From Lysinibacillus sp. OF-1 (GTDB taxonomy: Bacteria; Bacillota; Bacilli; Bacillales_A; Planococcaceae), in NCBI RefSeq assembly GCF_028356935.1, contig NZ_CP102798.1, forward strand, positions 1,488,001 to 1,552,000: a DNA stretch of 64,000 nt, read 5' to 3'. The position numbers and the translations under genes were made by a program. Shown here one piece after another: positions 1-8,049 of the stretch; the stretch's first letter is position 1, and each line of letters begins with the position of its first letter. The notes beneath the pieces were generated by a model. It ran no database searches and had not been told where the DNA came from. It saw only the letters and a program-made list of their open reading frames with translations.

Positions 1-422
1 TTGTTGTGACAGGTGATTTGCCGACACCACACCATGTTGATCGCTATCAGGAGCTGCTTTCCCAGCAAATACAGCCAACACAGATGCTGAAAAATGGTGA
101 GCTGAGCGAGACAGCTTTTCGTGTGCTGGATTATTGGGTGCAACAAGAATCTAGTGAACAAGTGAAGGCTCGATTAAATCATTTAGCCCTAGAGAAATAC
201 AGTGCGGTGAACGAAATGCTAAAAATCATTCAGACAAAAGACTGTATTCGTGAACATTTAGTCGGGTATTTTGGGCAAAAATTGCAGAAAAAGCCGGAAA
301 ACTGTTGTGAAAATTGTGGAATCCATTATGATGAAATCAAGAAAACACGCTTACAAGAAGATAAGAAAATTGAAATGGTTTCGTGGGAAAGTCGATTGCA
401 GCAACTTTTAATGGGTATTTAG
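1..422 (+). CDS. recS: RecQ-family ATP-dependent DNA helicase, C-terminal part (5' end outside window)
   Basis: The reading frame is open from the window edge, so only about the last 140 residues of the protein are present. They match the RecQ C-terminal zinc-binding region: a Cys in 'CIREHLVGYFG', then a clustered 'CCENCG', the usual Cys layout after the helicase core. RecQ helicases unwind DNA 3'-5' during recombination and fork repair. The protein ends soon after the zinc region, so it has no HRDC domain, as in the short B. subtilis paralogue RecS. The next gene is a ypbE-like LysM gene, which agrees with the recS-ypbD-ypbE order in B. subtilis, although a ypbD-like CAAX protease is missing here. 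Family assignment is firm; the RecS rather than RecQ name rests on length and neighbours. Confidence 0.8.
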   Translation, partial: VVTGDLPTPHHVDRYQELLSQQIQPTQMLKNGELSETAFRVLDYWVQQESSEQVKARLNHLALEKYSAVNEMLKIIQTKDCIREHLVGYFGQKLQKKPENCCENCGIHYDEIKKTRLQEDKKIEMVSWESRLQQLLMGI

Positions 423-508
423 ACTAAAACTGACGGTCATTTACTTTTTTCGTAAAATTCGTCATAATAGACATGATAGAAAGCGTAGTAAGGTTGGGGG
501 AAAGGCGA

Positions 509-1225
509 ATGAATAAAGAAGATTATCGCGATAAAATAGAAGAACATCGTCAATCATTTGAAGATGAACAAAATGAACAGCAATCCTTATCAAGAGTTTC
601 CAGAATGAATAAAAATGGCAATAAAAATAAAAAGCCAAAAAATACAAGACGGAAAACACCGTTAATGACGATTTTGTTTGTTATTTTTATCCTAATTCCA
701 TTAACAATTCTTATTTATTTTTGGAAATTTTATGAGCCAGGAAAAACGATTGAACAAGCTGAAAAAGATACAGCAGAACAGGTCGTCGAATTAGATCCTT
801 CCGAGTCATCTGCATCTGATAAAGAGAAAGATAAAGGTAAGGGACAAGACGATCAAGGAGATAAAAAAGCACAGGAGCAATCTCAAAAAGATGCAGACAA
901 ATTAGCAGCTGAACAAAAGGCTGCGGAAGAAGCGAAAAAAGCTGAAGAAGCAAAAAAAGCTGAGGAAGCGAAAAAAGCCGAAGAAGCTAGAATAGCACAA
1001 CAACAGGCAGAGGCAGCAAGAAAAGCAGAAGAGGCGAAAAAAGCCGAAGAAGCGAAACAAAATGCTAAAGCCACTACACATACTGTCAAAGCGAATGAGA
1101 ACTTATACCGAATCGCATTGAATCATTATGGCGATGGTAGTGAGGCGACATTAGCTAAAATTCGTGCTTTCAATGGTATGTCTTCAAATACGGTCAGGGT
1201 TGGGCAAGTAATTAGGCTACCTTAA
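509..1225 (+). CDS. ypbE: YpbE-like membrane-anchored LysM protein
   Basis: About 238 residues: a charged cytoplasmic N-terminus, one transmembrane helix near residues 53-76 (LMTILFVIFILIPLT...), an acidic/Ser stretch, a highly repetitive Ala-Glu-Lys segment (EAKKAEE repeats, about residues 135-190) that should form a helical or coiled spacer, and a C-terminal LysM domain (THTVKANENLYRIAL...) ending at the stop. LysM binds peptidoglycan, so the protein probably tethers the membrane to the wall. The ATG at 509 is preferred over an upstream ATG at 473 because a GGGGGAAAGG ribosome site lies just before it. B. subtilis YpbE has the same architecture and locus; its function is not established. 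Confidence 0.8.
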   Translation: MNKEDYRDKIEEHRQSFEDEQNEQQSLSRVSRMNKNGNKNKKPKNTRRKTPLMTILFVIFILIPLTILIYFWKFYEPGKTIEQAEKDTAEQVVELDPSESSASDKEKDKGKGQDDQGDKKAQEQSQKDADKLAAEQKAAEEAKKAEEAKKAEEAKKAEEARIAQQQAEAARKAEEAKKAEEAKQNAKATTHTVKANENLYRIALNHYGDGSEATLAKIRAFNGMSSNTVRVGQVIRLP

Positions 1226-1308
1226 TAAGATTTTTTAATGGTTATATAGTTTTTCTAGTATAAAATAACAGACAAACGTTCACACCAAAACGTACGTCTG
1301 ATTTAGCG

Positions 1309-1345
1309 AAAAGGCGATTCTTCTTAAGAAATGAATCGCCTTTTT
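1309..1345 (+). terminator. Intrinsic terminator after the LysM gene
   Basis: AAGGCGATTC (1311-1320) pairs with GAATCGCCTT (1333-1342) around a 12-nt loop and is followed by a run of T. It lies between the LysM gene and the phosphoesterase start at 1370. Confidence 0.7.
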
Positions 1346-1369
1346 GCTGTCGTAAGGAGAAGTGAGGAA

Positions 1370-2125
1370 ATGCTATATATAGGGCTATTTCTTTTAGTTG
1401 TCATCGCCTTTCTACTTTATATGTGGAAGGTAGCGCATGAAAATAATGTATTACATCACCAGCTTTCATTACACGGTGAACAGGAACAGGTACGATTATT
1501 TTTTATTTCAGATGTACATTTACGTAAAATAAATAAAAAAATGATTGCACAATTAGAGGGACATTTTGATGCTGTGATTATTGGTGGTGACTTTGCAGAT
1601 AGCCGCACACCTATTGAACGGATTCATGAAAATTTGACTTTATTAAAGTCTATCGCACCAATCTATTTTGTGTGGGGCAATAATGACAGAGAAATTGGAG
1701 AAGAAAGGCTAAAGGACATTTTACAGGCCTATCAGGTTCAAATCATTGTCAATGATGCTGTGCTACTTCCTGTAAAAAATCGTTTTTGGTTAAGTGCAAT
1801 TGAAGATACAACAGTGAAAGAATATAGCTTTGAAAAGGCCTTTGAAAAGGTAGGAGAGCAGGATTTAGTTGTTTTCATTGCACATAACCCAGGTGTTTTT
1901 GCCAAAGTTCGAGCAAAGTTCCGAGCAGATTTAATGATGGGGGGACATTTACATGGGGGGCAGATTCGATTCGGTCCTTATGGTGTTCATCCCAACGGTT
2001 CCTATCGACAGCGTGATGGTGTCATGACCTTAGTAAGTAATGGCTATGGCACGACATTAGTGCCTTTTCGACTTGGCGCAAAACCTCAATGTCATATTAT
2101 TGACATTGATATTTCGAGTAAATAA
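1370..2125 (+). CDS. ypbG: YpbG-like membrane-anchored metallophosphoesterase
   Basis: About 251 residues with an N-terminal transmembrane helix (LYIGLFLLVVIAFLLYMW) followed by a calcineurin-like phosphoesterase domain. Metal-binding motifs appear in order: ISDVH, GGDFAD, WGNND, an internal His in AHNPG, and GGHLHGGQ. This is the pattern of YkuE/YpbG-type phosphoesterases; the physiological substrate is unknown. The ATG at 1370 is chosen because AAGGAGAAGTGAGG stands just upstream. An earlier in-frame ATG at 1331 lies inside the 3' arm of a terminator hairpin and has no ribosome site. B. subtilis ypbG is in the same neighbourhood. Confidence 0.82.
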   Translation: MLYIGLFLLVVIAFLLYMWKVAHENNVLHHQLSLHGEQEQVRLFFISDVHLRKINKKMIAQLEGHFDAVIIGGDFADSRTPIERIHENLTLLKSIAPIYFVWGNNDREIGEERLKDILQAYQVQIIVNDAVLLPVKNRFWLSAIEDTTVKEYSFEKAFEKVGEQDLVVFIAHNPGVFAKVRAKFRADLMMGGHLHGGQIRFGPYGVHPNGSYRQRDGVMTLVSNGYGTTLVPFRLGAKPQCHIIDIDISSK

Positions 2126-2238
2126 CCAACCAATTCTTGTGAGAAGGCGTATAATAAAAAGGTATCGTCTATTCTATAATTATGTGAAAGCATGAAGCAG
2201 CAACTAATGCTGTTCAAATTCGATTGGAGTGTCAAGAA

Positions 2239-3204
2239 ATGCAGCAAGCAGATGCAATTATTGTTGGAGGTGGCCCATGTGGCTTAGCAGCAGCAATAGC
2301 TTTGCAAAATATTGGATTACAACCTATTGTGATCGAAAAGGGCAATATCGTGAATGCCATCTATCACTATCCTACACATCAAACTTTTTTCAGTACAAGT
2401 GAACGTTTAGCTATTGGTGACGTACCTTTTATTATTGAAGGCCGTAAACCAAAACGAAACCAAGCACTTGTTTACTATCGAGAGGTTGTCCGCTTGAAAA
2501 ATATACAAGTAAATCGCTTTGAAAAAGTGCAAAGTGTTGTGAAAAATAACGATGTGTTCACTGTCACATCTGATAAAGATACGTATGAAACGCCGTATGT
2601 AGTAATTGCAACGGGCTATTACGATCACCCGAATTATATAAATATTAAGGGTGAACAGTTACCCAAAGTATTCCATTACTTTAAAGAGGGACATGAATTT
2701 TTTGATACGGATGTACTTGTTATTGGTGGCAAAAATTCAGCTATAGATGCTGCGTTGGAATTAAATAAAGCAGGCGCTCGTGTAACAGTTGTCTATCGTG
2801 GTAGTGAATATTCTTCAAGCATCAAACCGTGGGTCTTACCTGAATTTGAAGGGGTAGTCAAAACGGGAGAAGTTGACATGCGTTTTAATACGAATGTGCT
2901 AGAAATTCGTGAGCATGAAGTGGTTTTAGAAGTAGCTGGGCAAGAGCAAGTAGTAAAAAATGATTTCGTTTTTGCTATGACTGGCTACCATCCAGATCAC
3001 ACTTTTGTCAAAGCGATGGGCGTTGAGATTGATGAAGAAACAGGGCGTCCTTTTGTTACGCCAGAAACGATGGAAACTAATGTCGAGGGCTTATTCATTG
3101 CGGGAGTTATTGCAGCAGGGAATAATGCCAATGAAATTTTTATCGAAAATGGGCGTTTCCATGGTGAATGTATTGCTCGAATTATTGAGCAAAGAAAAAA
3201 ATAA
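2239..3204 (+). CDS. ypdA: YpdA, bacillithiol-disulfide reductase family flavoprotein
   Basis: 321 residues. An FAD-binding Rossmann motif GGGPCGLAAA lies at the very N-terminus and a second NAD(P)H-binding motif (VIGGKNSAIDAAL) lies near residue 170. The Cys in GGGPCG is the conserved one of YpdA/Bdr proteins. The family recycles oxidised bacillithiol (BSSB to BSH) with NADPH. The C-terminal part (GLFIAGVIAAGNNANEIFIENGRFHG) is the typical FAD domain end. The ATG at 2239 follows GGAG with 9-nt spacing; a TTG at 2224 is in frame but less likely. The bacillithiol glycosyltransferase bshA lies about 42 kb downstream. In B. subtilis gudB precedes ypdA; it is absent here. Confidence 0.88.
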   Translation: MQQADAIIVGGGPCGLAAAIALQNIGLQPIVIEKGNIVNAIYHYPTHQTFFSTSERLAIGDVPFIIEGRKPKRNQALVYYREVVRLKNIQVNRFEKVQSVVKNNDVFTVTSDKDTYETPYVVIATGYYDHPNYINIKGEQLPKVFHYFKEGHEFFDTDVLVIGGKNSAIDAALELNKAGARVTVVYRGSEYSSSIKPWVLPEFEGVVKTGEVDMRFNTNVLEIREHEVVLEVAGQEQVVKNDFVFAMTGYHPDHTFVKAMGVEIDEETGRPFVTPETMETNVEGLFIAGVIAAGNNANEIFIENGRFHGECIARIIEQRKK

Positions 3205-3210
3205 TGACCG

Positions 3211-3245
3211 AGGCTGTATAGGCATCTAGCTTATACAGCCTTTTT
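3211..3245 (+). terminator. Intrinsic terminator after ypdA
   Basis: GGCTGTATA at 3211-3219 pairs with TATACAGCC just before a run of five T, giving a strong hairpin. The following gene uses a ribosome site immediately after it. Confidence 0.8.
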
Positions 3246-3262
3246 AGTAAGGAGGAATCACA

Positions 3263-3823
3263 TTGATTGGGTTGTACTGGGCCCTTAGCTATTTAATGGG
3301 AAACTTCATGACAGCTTATTTCGTTGGTAAGGTGTATGGTGTCAATTTGCAGGCAGAGCGTAGTAAAAACTTGGGCGCACGTAATGCGGGAAGTGTTATT
3401 GGAAAAGCGGCTTTTGTTTGGACTTTTCTTGGTGATGCACTGAAAGGAGTACTAGTCGTTTGGTTAGGGTATTTGTGGCAATTAGAAGAATGGGTCATGA
3501 TTGGTGGAGCTGCATGGGTGATAGCCGGACATTTATTTCCTATCTGGTTGAAATTTAATGGCGGAAAAGGTGTGGCTACTTTTATCGGTGTTGGAATCGC
3601 CTTATCACCGAGCCTATTTTTATGGATGATTATTGGTACCATGCTTTCACTTGTCTTTACACGAAGTTTGACACTTAGTATGGTTGGAGGCTTTATTTTC
3701 TATATAGGGGCTATTATTCAGGCGGGGAAATTAGAGCCATATGGACTGCTCATTATAGCAATCATGTGCATGCTCATCAAGCATATGTCTAATATTCAGG
3801 AATCGTTAAAAAGGAGGAAGTGA
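3263..3823 (+). CDS. Divergent PlsY-like glycerol-3-phosphate acyltransferase
   Basis: 186 residues, strongly hydrophobic with about five membrane helices. It keeps the PlsY landmarks GDALKG (residues about 59-64) and GGKGVAT (about 100-106). The first signature, normally GSGNPGATN-like, reads SKNLGARNAG. PlsY transfers acyl groups from acyl-phosphate to glycerol-3-phosphate at the membrane. The start is TTG at 3263, 7 nt after AAGGAGG. B. subtilis plsY lies elsewhere, so this is probably a paralogue. It ends 4 bp before the GNAT/aminotransferase fusion gene, which suggests translational coupling and a shared pathway. The exact substrate cannot be read from the sequence; the altered first motif could mean a different acceptor. 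Confidence 0.75.
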   Translation: MIGLYWALSYLMGNFMTAYFVGKVYGVNLQAERSKNLGARNAGSVIGKAAFVWTFLGDALKGVLVVWLGYLWQLEEWVMIGGAAWVIAGHLFPIWLKFNGGKGVATFIGVGIALSPSLFLWMIIGTMLSLVFTRSLTLSMVGGFIFYIGAIIQAGKLEPYGLLIIAIMCMLIKHMSNIQESLKRRK

Positions 3824-3827
3824 AGAG

Positions 3828-5384
3828 ATGTATTGGTGTAAAATTGCCCAAACAAATGCCGAGTTTGAGGCTATCGCTCGATTGAATTATGAAACATTTG
3901 TTGAAGAGATTCCACAGCATGAAGCGAATTCGACAAGAATAAAAGTTGATCGATTTCATCAGGAGAATACATATGTCGTTGTGTATAAGGAAACAGAATT
4001 AATTGGAATGGTCGCGTTTAGAGATCAACGACCGTTCTCGATTGATGAAAAAATTGGCGAGATTGAGGGATATTTACCTAAAGAAAATTGTGTGAAACCT
4101 TGCGAAATTCGATTACTTTCAGTGAAAAAGGGTTATCGAACGGGGCGGGTACTATTGAAACTTACACAAGCTTTAACTACCTTTGCCTACGAAAAAGGCT
4201 ATACAGCAGCAGTAATTTCAGGGACAACAAGAGAAGAAAAGCTGTATAAGCAGATGGGCTTTAAACAATTTGCACCAGCTGTAGGAGCAAAAGATGCAAT
4301 ATTTTTACCGATGGTGCTAACAAGACATGAATTTGAACAATCATTACAACATAGACTAGCGACGGAACAGTTTACATTTTATCCAGGGCCTGTGAAGCAA
4401 TTGGAGATGAGTGATTATTCAGATTTATCGCACCGATCGTTACCATTTTATGCACTTTATGAACGAGTGCAAAAAAAGCTACTGCATTTATCGAATGCCA
4501 ATTATATTGGTGTAATCGTTGGTACGGGAACATTGGCAAATGAAGTGATGCTGGCCCAATTAAAGGTGCAACAATTAGGGAAAGGGCTTATTTTAACAAA
4601 TGGTGAATTTGGCGAACGTTTACGGAAGCAAGCTACTCGCTGGTCATTATCGTTTGATGTAGTGGAGAAAGACTGGGGGACAGCGTTTGATGGAGATGAG
4701 GTGGCGTCACTGCTTGAAACGGGGGCTTATCAGTGGATGCTAGCAGTGCATGGTGAGACTTCCACAGGGACTTGTAATGATTTAGAGCATTTGAGTGAGC
4801 TAGCTAAGCAATACCATGTAAAGCTATGTATAGATAGTATCAGTACGTTTGGTGCCATGCCATTTTCTTTACAAGACTGTTATTTGGCTACAGCAGTGAG
4901 TGGCAAAGCCATCGGTGCGTTAAGCGGGCTAGCATTTGTGTTTTCACAATCCCTTGTACCACCAGCTGCTACATTACCTGCTTATCTTGATTTAGCAAAT
5001 TATCAGCAAGGTGCCATACCATTTACACTACCTGCAATGTTATTGGGTAATGTTGAGGTGGCATTACAAGCCTATCCAGCACGCTATGAGCAGCTGCAGC
5101 AACGCTTTCAGGCACTGCTGCAGCTTCCCATCATGCAATATCAATACCGAACAGTCCACTATCCAATGCTTGTAACTGTTCGATTGCCAAGTGCTTATTC
5201 TAACCTACCCATTGATCTAGCATTAAATGGGCTATTGGTTCATGGTGAAAGTCATTATTTACAACAAAGGGGATTCATTCAATTTTCCGTAATACAACCA
5301 GATTTCGACGAAGCCTTAGCTCGTCTTCGTGAAATATTGTACTACTATGAACAAGTGATAGCGGCAGAGCAAAGTACCAGCTAA
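3828..5384 (+). CDS. GNAT acyltransferase / class V PLP-dependent aminotransferase fusion
   Basis: 518 residues with two domains. Residues 1 to about 165 look like a GNAT-fold acyltransferase: EIRLLSVKKGYRTGRV is the beta4/acyl-CoA-loop region, and the N-terminus (RLNYETFVEEIPQ) resembles N-acyl-amino-acid and autoinducer-type synthases. Residues about 180-510 are a class V (fold type I) aminotransferase: FYPGPV (184-189), SHRS (201-204), GTGTLANEV (232-240), HGETSTGT (308-315), the PLP-pairing Asp336 in CIDSIST, and the probable Schiff-base Lys360 in VSGKAIGALSG. The ribosome site AAGGAGG lies inside the end of the upstream PlsY-like gene. I do not know a described protein with this fusion; acylation of an amino product made by the transaminase is an inference. 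Confidence 0.75.
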   Translation: MYWCKIAQTNAEFEAIARLNYETFVEEIPQHEANSTRIKVDRFHQENTYVVVYKETELIGMVAFRDQRPFSIDEKIGEIEGYLPKENCVKPCEIRLLSVKKGYRTGRVLLKLTQALTTFAYEKGYTAAVISGTTREEKLYKQMGFKQFAPAVGAKDAIFLPMVLTRHEFEQSLQHRLATEQFTFYPGPVKQLEMSDYSDLSHRSLPFYALYERVQKKLLHLSNANYIGVIVGTGTLANEVMLAQLKVQQLGKGLILTNGEFGERLRKQATRWSLSFDVVEKDWGTAFDGDEVASLLETGAYQWMLAVHGETSTGTCNDLEHLSELAKQYHVKLCIDSISTFGAMPFSLQDCYLATAVSGKAIGALSGLAFVFSQSLVPPAATLPAYLDLANYQQGAIPFTLPAMLLGNVEVALQAYPARYEQLQQRFQALLQLPIMQYQYRTVHYPMLVTVRLPSAYSNLPIDLALNGLLVHGESHYLQQRGFIQFSVIQPDFDEALARLREILYYYEQVIAAEQSTS

Positions 5385-5397
5385 AAATATATTGCCT

Positions 5398-6366
5398 TTA
5401 CAGGAAAAAGTCCTTTAAGTTAATAGGCGTGCCTGTAGTGTTTAGACCTATTAACAATTTTAAGCGTGCCTTTTGGCCATTAATACCTGTGGCGAAAATT
5501 GCACCTAAGTCTTCCAGCATTTTCCCTCCACCAATGTAGCCATAAACACCCTCTGCAATCCCATTGAAGCAGCGGGATACGAGCACTACTGGAATGTCTC
5601 GCTGTAAGAGGCTTTCAATTCCTTTTACTACAGATGGAGGGACATTCCCTTGACCTAGTCCTTCCAGTACGACGCCATCATATTTGCATGCAAGCACGAT
5701 ATCTAGTAAATCTTCCTCCATTCCAGCATACACTTTTAACATCGCCACGCGCTTGGATAAATTGTTAACATCTACATATTGTCGACGAATGGGTGCATGA
5801 TGGAATAGGATACGTGATTTTGTAATTAATCCAATCGGCCCATACTGTGGAGATTGGAAAGTATTCACTGAGCTCGTGCTTGTTTTAGTTGTGTTAACAG
5901 CAAGATGAACCTCATCATTCATGACAACAAGTACCCCTTTATTACGTGCTTCTTCATCGACAGCTACTCGGACTGCTTCCACTAAATTATAAATGCCATC
6001 TGCCCCTAGTTCGTTAGAAGAGCGCATGGCACCTGTCAGTACAATGGGGATGTCTAAGTTCGTTGTTAGTTCTAAGAAATAGGCAGTTTCTTCTAAAGTA
6101 TCCGTACCATGTGTGATGACAACACCATCGATTGGCTGTGCTGTCATTTGCTCCATAATCACGTTGCGCAATTGTAGCATTTCCTTCGGTGTGATATGTG
6201 GAGAAGGAAGGTTAAAAGCTTCTATTTCGATGATGCTTGCAAGTGAAGCTAGTTTATTACTTTCCTTCATAAGGGGATTTTCTTCATTCGGCATGACTGC
6301 TCCTTCAGCACTCATAGCCATGGAGATTGTGCCGCCAGTATGAATTAATAAAATTGTTTTTTTCAT
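5398..6366 (-). CDS. ansA: Type I L-asparaginase
   Basis: 322 residues. The N-terminal catalytic Thr motif (LIHTGGTIS, residues about 7-15) and the second signature HGTDTLEETA (about 86-95) are both intact, as is the C-terminal GLNTTGTP. The enzyme hydrolyses asparagine to aspartate and ammonia; no signal peptide is present, so it is cytoplasmic. It is transcribed against its neighbours, convergent with the GNAT/aminotransferase gene and divergent from prsW. The ATG follows AAAGGAG by about 12 nt. No ansB or ansR is adjacent, unlike the B. subtilis ans operon. Confidence 0.92.
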   Translation of the reverse strand: MKKTILLIHTGGTISMAMSAEGAVMPNEENPLMKESNKLASLASIIEIEAFNLPSPHITPKEMLQLRNVIMEQMTAQPIDGVVITHGTDTLEETAYFLELTTNLDIPIVLTGAMRSSNELGADGIYNLVEAVRVAVDEEARNKGVLVVMNDEVHLAVNTTKTSTSSVNTFQSPQYGPIGLITKSRILFHHAPIRRQYVDVNNLSKRVAMLKVYAGMEEDLLDIVLACKYDGVVLEGLGQGNVPPSVVKGIESLLQRDIPVVLVSRCFNGIAEGVYGYIGGGKMLEDLGAIFATGINGQKARLKLLIGLNTTGTPINLKDFFL

Positions 6367-6408
6367 AAAAAATAAAATCTCCTTTTAAAAAGTTTTTTTG
6401 TCATTACA

Positions 6409-6417
6409 TGGTATAAT
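6409..6417 (+). promoter_or_regulatory. Extended -10 promoter element for prsW
   Basis: TGGTATAAT is a TGn-extended -10 in the divergent ansA/prsW region, about 35 bp before the prsW start. No convincing -35 was seen. Confidence 0.4.
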
Positions 6418-6451
6418 AATAGCAGTCTAATTGTTGAAAGGAGCCGGCATC

Positions 6452-7126
6452 ATGATCATTTTATTATCTGCTGCCATTGCTCCCGGTCTAGCGCTTTTTA
6501 GTTATTTCTATTTGCGCAATCAGATGGCTACGGAGCCAAGAAGAACTTTACTACAAACGTTTTTATACGGTGCATTCTTAACGTTCCCAATCATGTTTTT
6601 ACAGTATGTATTAACAGAGGAAGGGGTTTTTCGATATCTTTATCTTCAAGACGTTCTTTTTTCTAGTGTCATTGAAGAGTTTTTTAAATGGTTTGTGCTA
6701 TTAATTGCAATCTATAATCATGTAGAATTTGATGACCCATACGATGGTATATTATATGGTGCCAGCATATCACTTGGTTTTGCTACGATTGAAAATGTTC
6801 TCTATTTACTGTCCTTTGGCTTGGACACGGCATTCATGCGAGCCTTATTACCAGTATCGAGCCATGCATTGTTTGGTGTCGTAATGGGCTATTATTATGG
6901 ACGGGCTAAGTTTTCAAAGCTTGTTAAGACGAAAGAAATGATTGCTATGGCGCTCTGTGCACCAGTTGTACTTCACATTCTATACAATACAATATTATCA
7001 TTCAAAGGTCACTGGGTTTATTTAATGATACCTTTTATGTTGTTTTTATGGTGGTTTGGCTTGCGCAAAGTAAAACTTGCTCATTACCATCTGGTACAAC
7101 ATCTCCATATGCAAAAGAAAATTTAA
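6452..7126 (+). CDS. prsW: PrsW intramembrane site-1 protease
   Basis: 224 residues, polytopic membrane protein. The conserved PrsW elements are visible: paired glutamates in VIEEFFKW, the GASISLGFATIENVLYL segment and the His in VSSHALFGV and LHILYNT. In B. subtilis PrsW cleaves the anti-sigma factor RsiW to activate SigW in response to envelope stress. The ATG at 6452 is chosen because AAAGGAG lies 8 nt upstream; a TTG at 6431 precedes that site. It lies before sleB-ypeB, as in B. subtilis. No rsiW or sigW is in this window. Confidence 0.9.
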   Translation: MIILLSAAIAPGLALFSYFYLRNQMATEPRRTLLQTFLYGAFLTFPIMFLQYVLTEEGVFRYLYLQDVLFSSVIEEFFKWFVLLIAIYNHVEFDDPYDGILYGASISLGFATIENVLYLLSFGLDTAFMRALLPVSSHALFGVVMGYYYGRAKFSKLVKTKEMIAMALCAPVVLHILYNTILSFKGHWVYLMIPFMLFLWWFGLRKVKLAHYHLVQHLHMQKKI

Positions 7127-7161
7127 AGCGTAGAAATCGTCAAAGATTTCTACGCTTTATT
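7125..7161 (+). terminator. Intrinsic terminator after prsW
   Basis: A perfect 14-bp stem (AAAGCGTAGAAATC / GATTTCTACGCTTT) begins inside the prsW stop codon and is followed by a T-rich tract. Confidence 0.85.
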
Positions 7162-7173
7162 TCTGTTTTAGCA

Positions 7174-7203
7174 TGTATAAATTACTCCTTTTGTTTCAAG
7201 CTA
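7174..7203 (+). promoter_or_regulatory. Candidate SigG-type promoter of sleB-ypeB
   Basis: TGTATA (7174-7179), a 17-bp spacer and CAAGCTA (7197-7203) resemble the forespore SigG consensus TGhATA / CATnnTA. The predicted start would be only a few bases before the ribosome site at 7211, so the leader would be very short. Confidence 0.4.
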
Positions 7204-7224
7204 TAAAAAAAAGGAGTGATAAAA

Positions 7225-8034
7225 GTGCGTTTAGTAAGCATACTTTTTGCTTTGATATTAGGAATTAGTATAATTGCGATTCCTCAAAATGATGCCAATG
7301 CATTTAGCGATCAGCAAATTACTCGTGGTGCCTATGGAGATGATGTTATTGAATTACAGGCTAGGCTACAATACTTAGGTTTTTATAAGAGTAAAATTGA
7401 TGGCAAATTTGGCTATAACACATACTGGGCTTTGCGTAATTTCCAAGAGAATTATGGTTTGCCAGTAGACGGAATTGCCGGCACTAAGACAAAAAAAGCA
7501 TTAGCAGGCAATTCTGATTATGATGAAAAATGGGTTAAGGCACAATTGAATGCAGGAAATCAATTTACTTACTATGGTGGTAAGCCACTTGATCAACAAG
7601 TGAAAAAAGGCACTGGCGGTGGTAATAGCAGTGGAAGTAGCAATAAGAATGGTACACAGACACAGGTTCCACCAAAATATACGGAACGAGATTTACAATT
7701 AATAGCCAATGCCGTTTATGGAGAAGCTAGGGGAGAACCTTATGAGGGGCAAGTAGCAGTAGCGGCCGTTATTTTGAACCGCTTGGAAAGCCCAGATTTC
7801 CCGAATACTATTTCAGGTATTATCTTCCAACCGTTAGCGTTTACAGCAGTAGCAGATGGTCAAATTTGGCTAGAACCAAATGAACGTGCAAAAGAAGCTG
7901 TTATTGATGCTATGAACGGCTGGGACCCATCTGAAAATGCATTGTATTATTTCAATCCTAAAACAGCAACAAGTAAATGGATTTGGTCACGCCCACAAAT
8001 TAAACAAATAGGAGAGCATATTTTCTGTTCATAG
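7225..8034 (+). CDS. sleB: Spore cortex-lytic enzyme SleB
   Basis: 269 residues. A signal peptide (about residues 1-27, ending ANA) is followed by a peptidoglycan-binding domain (about 35-90: RGAYGDDVIELQARLQYLG...), a Gly/Ser-rich linker, and a C-terminal hydrolase_2 lytic transglycosylase domain. The presumed catalytic Glu is in NAVYGEARGE. SleB degrades cortex muramic-delta-lactam peptidoglycan during germination. Start: GTG at 7225, 8 nt after AAGGAG; a GTG at 7216 overlaps the ribosome site. It forms an operon with ypeB 15 bp downstream, the usual partner needed for its spore localisation. Confidence 0.93.
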   Translation: MRLVSILFALILGISIIAIPQNDANAFSDQQITRGAYGDDVIELQARLQYLGFYKSKIDGKFGYNTYWALRNFQENYGLPVDGIAGTKTKKALAGNSDYDEKWVKAQLNAGNQFTYYGGKPLDQQVKKGTGGGNSSGSSNKNGTQTQVPPKYTERDLQLIANAVYGEARGEPYEGQVAVAAVILNRLESPDFPNTISGIIFQPLAFTAVADGQIWLEPNERAKEAVIDAMNGWDPSENALYYFNPKTATSKWIWSRPQIKQIGEHIFCS

Positions 8035-8049
8035 GAAGGAGGAACATAG

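Noticed and set aside
883..1089. Minus-strand frame rich in Ala/Ser/Phe/Cys
   Set aside because: It is the antisense reading of the Ala-Glu-Lys repeat of the LysM protein and has no ribosome site.
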